This document shows, piece by piece, positions 55,905 to 64,000 of a DNA stretch of 64,000 nucleotides (positions within the stretch are counted from its first letter, which is position 1; each line of letters starts with the position of its first letter). The stretch is taken from contig JAJEKV010000002.1 in assembly GCA_021234155.1 (NCBI GenBank), forward strand, positions 32,977,645 to 33,041,644. Direction: 5' to 3'. The stretch comes from Isoetes taiwanensis (taxonomy: Eukaryota; Streptophyta; Lycopodiopsida; Isoetales; Isoetaceae). A program made the position numbers and the translations under genes. Under the pieces are notes generated by a model, which did not search any database, was not told where the DNA came from, and worked only from the letters and a program-made list of their open reading frames with translations.

Positions 55905-58790
55905 GGTGGAGGATTCTTATATTCGTTATAAATGCGGTGAAATGAAGGTAAATTGAAGTCGGAACTGAAATTGTCACTTCCATCTGCGATTGAAGAGGAT
56001 ATGAAGGATAACTCTGTTTTTCATCATGCTATCATACACTACGAGTTTGTCAGTCGCTATGCTTCAGTTCAAAAACCTGTACCATTGATGATTGACATTG
56101 ATTCGATGGAGTTACTTTCCTAAGATTGACTGGCCTCTTTGAGGGGGACAGCTCGAAGTTGCGGCATGATGAGCATAACGTTGGAGACGCAGTGACGCTT
56201 ACATTATTTAATGGCCATGTCTATCGTGTTTTGCAAATCTGAAAAATTATGTAGTCTGGAATATTACTTTGCTGAAGTCTGACTATGGTCGTAACGAAAT
56301 GTTCCATCAGCGTACTGAATAGGGCTTTCAACGGTATTATTTGATTTCAATTCAAAATGGAAAATGCGATACTTGAGATACCCTATCATGGTTCTGATTT
56401 TGAAACGGCTTCGTCCTATGATATGGAGATGGAATTGACTAGCGAACCTACGCAACTACTCTGCTGGCGGCTAATCAACTGACTTTAGGTCGTATTTATT
56501 AATTGTTGGGGAACTATGATAGTGCGAAATTTGAACGATATGAATTTTAAAGAAACTCATTAAAGAAAATTTGGTGTTTTCTTCATAATGCCATCTACTC
56601 GACTTACTAGGGCTGTATCGTATTATGTCGTAATCATCTACTGGAACATCGGGCGCGAAGTAACGATGACCAGACTCCAGTGAGCATCGTGCGCATCGAG
56701 AGGCTTTACCCAACATGGAAACGATGACTTTAGCCGCTGGCGGGTTGGAAGTAGTTGTTTTGTTGGGATTTATTGGGTTAGGCAGGAAGTCCGGCGTATT
56801 TATTGCCGCTGGTAAAAGAGCTCGCTTAGGACTTTGAGGGAAAAACTTTAATCTTGATGATAATGACGCTCGATCAGGGTACGTTTCAATGCTTGCTGAT
56901 GAAAATCCTGATACATTGTGGGCTCGTCGGTGGCTGCGAAGGTTGTGATCACTTTGTTGGAGATTTATTCTTATCAGTACCAACCAGCCATGGCTATCGA
57001 GTTAACGAAGTTTTGACGTAATTATTCGCTTTTGATTTTTGACTTAACCTCATCGTGGCGATAACGTCGCGTCGACTGTTTTAGCGAAATGTTTTGCAAT
57101 GCAATATTGAGACTGTTCGCATCGAGCTCCTTTCTTCAGAACAAATATTGGCGATTGTGCTGTTCATGGATGTGGGTATGAAATGGGAAGGGCATTCTTC
57201 TGACCCTCATTTCCATATGAAATGCGGAAAATCGAATGAAAAGAAGACCAGAGTTGAAGTCGATTTAAATTGTCACTTCATCTATGGTGAGACAAGATAT
57301 GAAGAGAGGTTAACTCATGTTTTTAAATGTGGTGTCATGCTGCGAATAAACCCTTCAATACCTTTGATGATTGAAGAACGTGAATTGACGGAATTTACTT
57401 TCCTCGTTGATTTAATAGCCATATTATCTTTGAGGGTAACTCGAGGCGCGACATGATACGCTTTCGAATGACTATGTTAACTTATAATACGTGTTTTCGC
57501 AATCTGTCACAGATAAATACGTACGGATATTGGCTTTTGCCACGAGCAATGCTGGCATTTCTATGGTGCATGACAATCGATGATCTGTTTTCACTTAATG
57601 TATTGCGCCAATGGCTTTTAGCACCATTGGTATTTGTCGTTCCATTCAAAATGAAATGATGCGTACTCCAAAATACTATCGCGTTCTATTTTGACATTAG
57701 TGAAGTGAAATTAGGTGACCAACGCGAAAACTGACCTATGCTTTGGTGCGAAGCCAATCTGCAGCTGACCTTACCTGGTCGCGGTTCAACATTGGTGATC
57801 ACAGAAGTCGTGTAAATGATGCAAAATTGAACTGTGATAAGGAGTTTACTTCGATGAAACGTGTTTTCTTCGTAATGCGCATATCATGACGCTTTTAGGC
57901 GATATCGTATATCGATGTCGCTCTACTTTCATTGTGGACAAATGGAGATATTGAACGATCTTTATGTTTGCTATCGACGAAGAGCACACAACTGCTGAAA
58001 CGATATACTGCTCTTTTGTTTTTCTTTTATTGGCTTAAATAATTTTGATGTTCTGTCAATTGATCTGTCAGGTTTAGGCAAGAAGATAAATATTAAAACT
58101 TCTTGTTGATCTCGTAGTATTGAGGACAACTTTAGGTTGGCGATTGGCTGGCGAATAAACGATATGTTTTGAAACGATTATATAGATCTGGCGTACTGTC
58201 AAGCTATACGTGAAGATAATTTGTGAAGGTGATGAGGACTAACGACTTGCTGGAAGCCTTGAGAACGATAAACCGTCGGGGAACAATGAACCATCTTTGA
58301 TTGAAGAAGATGAATGACCTTTATTATATGCCGAGAACGTCCACGGTTGCCCAGGTCACCGAAGGAATACGTTCGCGCCGATGATGAAAGAAGACACTGG
58401 AGAAACGATTGAAATGCGTTATTCATGAACTTTCGAAACGGTGACGGTTGCATCAATCGGTGCTTTGAATTGGGCGCTGCTATGCTGCTGACGGCTTATA
58501 TTTTAAAGTTGCGAATTATCGGCATCTACGCTGAGCGAATATTGTTCGGCCTCACTAACTGTGCTATATAGGCGCAAGGAGAAATAATGGGAGCCAGAAC
58601 CAGAATCATTTAGAAATTGTCACTATGCGATTGAACTAGAGACCAAAGTTAACTTTCGCTCGATTTTTCATCTTAGGCTGTCTGCTTTCTACGAATGTGG
58701 TTAAAGCCAGTACGCTGGTGATTGAAGCGTGATGACCGAATTTACTTCGTTGATTTATTAACCGCCAATATTGGCTTCGGACGCGACGTA
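55905..58790 (+). repeat. Three loosely similar blocks with about 1.3 kb spacing
   Basis: A similar string order recurs near 55955-56125, 57247-57420 and 58611-58770: AATTGTCACTTC or AATTGTCACTAT, then GATTGAA/GGTGAGA, then TTAACT/ATAACT, a TTTTTCAT-like word and, about 100 bp on, TGATGATTGA then GAATTTACTT or GAGTTACTTT. The middle copy lies in an open frame of 120 codons (57094-57456, +) with no recognised family. Identity is low, so this may be a decayed repeat or chance. Confidence 0.35.
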
Positions 58791-61700
58791 GTGATCACTT
58801 TGTTGGGAACACCGTGACGTGTTTAACGGCAGCGGCTTCGATGATTTTCATCTTATCTAAAAGATCATCAGCCAGTCTCTCGGAATATTGAGTACGACTT
58901 TAGCAATGTTTGCAATGCAATATTATCAATTCCATTTCCATGGATATGACGCAAATAAAGAATGACTATGGCAACATGCAAATAGGCTTTCAAAAGCATA
59001 GTGGCGTGCTAAACCCACGTATACTTGCATATTGCATTCAGAATAAAGTATGGATATGAAACCAGAATGAAATCTGAAACATGGCTCTTCGCCGGTGGAA
59101 GATTTCTTCGGTTACAATACGGTACGTCTATGGAAGCTACAGTGATATTAACATCGCTTAATGGCGGAGTCCATAAATGAATAACGCTTTCCGGCAATAT
59201 GACCGACATTTGGTATGCGTAGTTATCAAATTACCACGTAACTTTATTTCAATCTATATTCGTTTCAGATAAATATTTATTGATCCAGAAGCGAAATGAA
59301 GATGCAAATCTTCTTGGCGAAGTTTATTTTATTCATATAACGTAAACAATAACACCGCGCCTATGCAACCAGGAGGGGCGCTATGAAAAGATTGGTTAAA
59401 CTTCTGATAGTAGAATTTTTTCGTAACTGGCGCCCTTCAATGTTGTTTGCAACAACTCTCAACGTGAACCGAACGGCATGACCCTTAGTTTGTTGCATCA
59501 ACTTCCTGTCTTTCTTTCTCATGAGAAATTCATTTGCTTCAAATGGACAGCCTTTTAATCTGCACCGCTTTCTTTGGTCTTTTAAGATAGATGGCACGTA
59601 TCATATGAACGGAAATGAAACACAATCAGAACTAAACAATGATCGGTATTCGGCTGCCAAATTCAATTGTTACATTGATAGGCATGATATTGTTGTGTTC
59701 GCACCCCTCATTTTTGGTAACAACTACATGCATCAGTGTTTAGGAGATATTTACTGGATTTCATCTTTATTTCTAATATAACCGATATTTCTGGTGAGAC
59801 CGCAAAATGAGTGTTAATACATAGTATTCACCAAGGTAACCAAGGTAACACGCAACGTCAGAACAAAGCCAACAGCATCGTGGCGGGGACAAATAGGCGA
59901 CTGAGCAGGCTGGCTTTTGGTACATAAATCGAAGGGTTGCAAAAACCACTGTCGACAATCCCAAATCTCAACTTTCAACAATTAAATTCAGCTCTGTGAT
60001 TTCGCAAACGGAGAACTGCACTAACTCTCCGTCTCAACGAAATAAGGGCGGCATTTGAAAGGAAGATTTTAAGCACGCCAGCTCGCCAAACGAAGAGTAC
60101 AAAGACAGGATATCGGCTTTCGAATTAACCTATATTCGCCAAGCCAAAGGGGAATTTTAAAAGACCTGCTCGTCATCGTCTTGGCGGTCACTCCGTGATT
60201 TCGCCCGTATGCAAATAAAACTATAGATGACTTTTAACCTGACGACGAAGTCGGCATCAATCGGCCAAACCGAGCTTTAGCGTATGAATGACTGAAATTC
60301 ATTCTCGTCTCGATATCATATTGATGCGTCGAACAATCAATTAATCGATGTGATAAATTATTTCAATAATGATATCAACTAATCAATCTTTCCGGCTGTC
60401 TTATCATCTCGCTGTCTCACGCTTAATTTCTTGTTCTTTACTAAATTCCCAGATCAGTGAGGAAGGTTATTCAACAAATTGCGTGGTAATATCTTTGCCA
60501 TCAGCGAAAACACTTCTCAAAGCGTCAACGTGTTATTGAACGGAATAAAGAGTTTCAGCGACGGAAGTGGAGAAAGCCTGGCTTTGTCGACATGCCGTGG
60601 CTCCACCAGCGAAACCCATAAATAACCAACCACCTTAGCGAGATCTTGCGACGGCTGGTATCGATACTGCTTTGCGTAGCTGGCGTCGTATTGATCTTCT
60701 GTCTTTCATTTCTTTAAGATTGACTGCGTGTTTTAAACAAACTGGCGAGTTATGTTTATAGAGCATTAAACGAATATTCGGCGCATATTATTTGATGCCC
60801 CGTAGTGTATCATGAACGGTATCGCACTGTTTAACTGGTATTTTACGGACATGATAAAGGCGAGCTTGAAACGCGAACGAAAGCTGCGGTAATAATGCAA
60901 TTACTGGCGAAATGCATGGCTGCGGCGTTACTGAAATTCTTCAGCGAGGAAACGAACGATTTCAAAATCTTCACACCCGTTTAATGACTATGCCGATGGC
61001 GCGGAAGACCAGAAACAAAGAAACCTCGCCGCATTAACTTCCCACCGCATTTTAACGGAGTAACTATTTTGGTTTGACCTGGTCGACCGTTCGCGATCAT
61101 CGTCCCTAACAGAAGGTCATCGTTAAGTTATCCTTTGAACCGGTGCAAAACTTAATATTTATAGTTGATGGCTCAACTTTAAACGAAGAACACTTCGGGA
61201 AGCGTTGAAGACCATAATATTTTCACGTCGAACAAGTCTTCGTATGAAGGAGGAAGTCGTCGACCGCCATCGGCGATGACCATTATCGAGCTAAGAACAA
61301 CTAATGAACGGAAGAGAAGGTGGCGGCATTTCCATTTTGAACGATTTTAATTTCAAAATTTAGTGGTTAGATCAACTGAAATTGTCTGTCATTGGCACAA
61401 TCACCGGTTTTGTGTGTTTTAAATGCGTGCCTGTTTTAGGGTTGCGTATTTTGTCGATACACATTGCGCAACTTCTGTTTTACTGTTATCTTCTTTTGCC
61501 CGGTTAACCTCATTTTACGATAGATTGTTAAACCAATATAAAGGTCATCGTAGAAACTTTAAACAGCGCAGAGATCCATCGGTGATGATTTTGACCAATG
61601 CCTTCTTCATCTCGACTCTGAGAACCACTCACTTCGACCGTATCGCATGACGGCTTCGCTTTCGGTACGCCGGAACCGGCGAAGTTAATGTGGCGGCGAT

Positions 61701-64000
61701 ATGATGCGGTGGCTGACGGGCGGCACTTCTTCTTCATAACCATCTGTTCCTCGTGGAATGCCGGAACTCAAGCTCGGGAGAACTGGCGGCGACCCGAAAA
61801 TGTGAACGGCGGAAAATAGGCGACTTTGCGGTCTTTGAGGTGGCGACGAGGAAGAAGGCGACTTATACTGGGGTAGTGAGGGTAGAAGGCGAGCTGACGA
61901 GCGGTATTAGCGAATTAAGAGAATTGTCGGCGAATGATCGTGCGTCTATTTGCCGGCTCGTGAGGAGAACCGGAAGTGATTAGCGACTACATCTTACGAT
62001 TAAATTCAACAGCGCCTTAAATAACTTTCTTCAGCGCAATAGGAAGCGGAACCCGGTAAACCGTTCTGCGTTAGAAGACTCGACTTCTGTACATGCCAGC
62101 CGGTGACTGTGCCCAGGGTACAGATAATACTCAACAGTCAGGTACAAACAATCAACGGAAAGATTGAAAAAAGGCGTTGATATTTTCATCATCTTTCAAC
62201 GTCGTCAAACATAATATCAACAATTATTTCTTCATGGCAAACTTCGCGCTTCATTTTTACTTCGTCATTATCATCGAAGATCACCGGCAGGCATTTGTCG
62301 CTTTTGTTATAATGCCCGTGATAGGTGTGATCAACCCTGACTTTAACTATGGAATCTACGACGGCGTAATCCCCTTTCGCCAATAGGTTGGCAGCTTCAC
62401 CGAAGTGACGACTGCCGTTTCGCTGTCTTTGTTTTAAGTGGACTGCTTAAGCCATGAACCGACAATGAAGTTCTGCGGAATATTTCATGACTGGCGAAGA
62501 GCCCCATCTAGTTAATGCGAAAGAGGTTAACGTCGTGACGATACCGAATAACAACTCGCCGGGTTCTTTGCTTTCACCCGACTGTCTCGGCGCTGCGCAA
62601 TATGAATTCAAAACCAGCTTCTAAGAGGCGACGCAAACGAAGAATGTTTTTCAGAAACATGCTGTTTCCAGATCGCCCATTAACTGAAGGCAATATTTCT
62701 TTTCGTTCCGATTCGTATTGCAGCGATTTAATCGAAATCTTTAAAGCCGAGAGACCAGCGTGATTATGACGACAAATGAATAGATCTGGAAAGAAACGGA
62801 AATATTCAGGAGTCGCTTCGCTGGCGATGAAGATTACGAGACGGATGAAAGGATGGCCATAACGCCGAACTGGTGGTGAAGTACTGAGTATAACTGGAAC
62901 CGATCCTTTTTGGTAAACCTCGACGCATAGGTAAACAGACTGGAAGGATTTGAACGAAAGATGTTTGGTATCTGATATGCGACGATGCTAAAGCGAAAAC
63001 TTATGGTCGATTTCTTCAGGCGATCTACCAGCGGAAAAATTCGGCGTCTTTCTAGCCAGCGGGGATCTCGGCGACTTCGTCGATAAACGACGACTGGACA
63101 AACTCGAAGCGGGGTTAACGGAGATCTTTTCTTCGCCCGAACGTACTTGCGGGGAGGATGAAAGGTGGACTTCTACCATTGACCAGATATATCGCAGACC
63201 GGATAATGAGGACCGGCGAACTCTGGTCGAATTCAGGACTATCGTGCGTATCATCAATTCTGAAGGGCAATATCAAAACCGAAGATGATATTCAAAGGCA
63301 GAAGGTCTCGTGTTACAATATCTTGATATGATGACATCATATTCAAATTTTTATCAAACCGACTGCCGGTTTGGGCGGTCCGAATCAACATGGGTCATTA
63401 TGATGATGTGAAGGAAAAGGCACGTGAGGAATAGGCGACTTTGAAGAACGGAGTTCCCTGTTTTCAACTTTATCGATGAAATTTGTCAATGATTCAATAA
63501 CAAAGCCCTAATCAAAAATTAATTGCGTATGTTCTTAAAATGTGAAACATCGATACCGTTCGTCATCCTGATTTTCGTCAATCGATATCATATCTCCGAT
63601 GATGGAAGAATACGGTGGTGTTCAAATCATCATCGGCGGAATTATCCGCGGTACCTCGTCGTATCATCATGCGCTCATCTTCAGCGAACTCATCGAACAA
63701 TATCAAATCAACAAAGCAACAGACATGACTTTGCGTACCCGGATGACGATGAAATTCAGGGGATCCATGAAAACAATGTAGGTAAATTATTGACGATTAA
63801 CTTCGCGGTACCGGACGTTGATGGAACGATAGCCAGACGGTACGGCGGTTAACATGTTCGCGGGCGGAAGAAGCTGGAAAGAACTGGCGACATGGAATTG
63901 GTTTATGAAAATCAAATGGAGGGATCAAATGATCACGGCGGTCATCTCTTTCGCTTCGAAAGTTTTTCTCATTTTCGCTTTCTATCCTCTTTGTTGTTCA
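58791..64000. other. No supported gene
   Basis: Closed frames and CpG-rich words continue to the end of the window. Open frames such as 61753-61983 (+) and 63523-63852 (+) lack motifs. Confidence 0.4.

Overview
The window reads as nuclear DNA of a land plant with a large, repeat-rich genome. Supporting signs are GT-AG introns, a plant-type mitochondrial adenine-nucleotide carrier fragment, a plant sacsin-like fragment, a degraded non-LTR retrotransposon, minisatellites, and one intact intronless gene for a secreted FAD-dependent oxidase of a type best known from fungi. Nothing supports bacterial or organellar gene organisation. The exact lineage is not readable from the sequence. A seed-free plant such as a fern is a guess, based only on the fungal-type oxidase and the repeat load.

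Layout. 1-1.8 kb: end of a transposon-like reading frame. 1.8-9.5 kb: the most unusual part. Short genes or gene remnants on the minus strand are separated by eight 62-72 bp inverted-repeat elements whose arms share the core CACACGACGC but whose loops mostly differ. Several genes form a paralogous family (Ser-rich start, an MKR-KE block, charged or coiled-coil body) with TATA boxes 76-111 bp upstream of the start. One remnant is a histone H3 with an unusually long N-terminal tail, broken by frameshifts. 10-11 kb: last two exons of the mitochondrial carrier, with the stop-codon region repeated four times in a higher-order pattern. 11.9-16 kb: tandem segmental duplication with a period near 1.57 kb. 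16.2-17.9 kb: the intact oxidase gene. 20.1-22.2 kb: frameshifted sacsin-like exons, partly duplicated. 24.5-25.6 kb: LINE reverse transcriptase remnant. 26.6-27.2 kb: a roughly 58-62 bp minisatellite. 28.1-29.2 kb: transposon protein remnant. 29-38 kb: small repeats and no convincing gene. 38.66-39.24 kb: a long imperfect inverted repeat.

From about 39.24 kb to the end the texture changes. CpG-containing words become common, reading frames are closed everywhere, and I recognise no protein. An inverted, diverged version of the 26.6 kb minisatellite sits at 47.7-48.2 kb, and a loosely repeated block occurs three times between 55.9 and 58.8 kb. Natural decay, assembly noise or non-natural sequence cannot be told apart by eye.

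The only gene I would call intact is the oxidase at 16,227-17,930. Most other coding signals are fragments broken by single-base shifts. That frequency of shifts itself raises the question of base-level sequence quality in the first 10 kb and after 21.5 kb.
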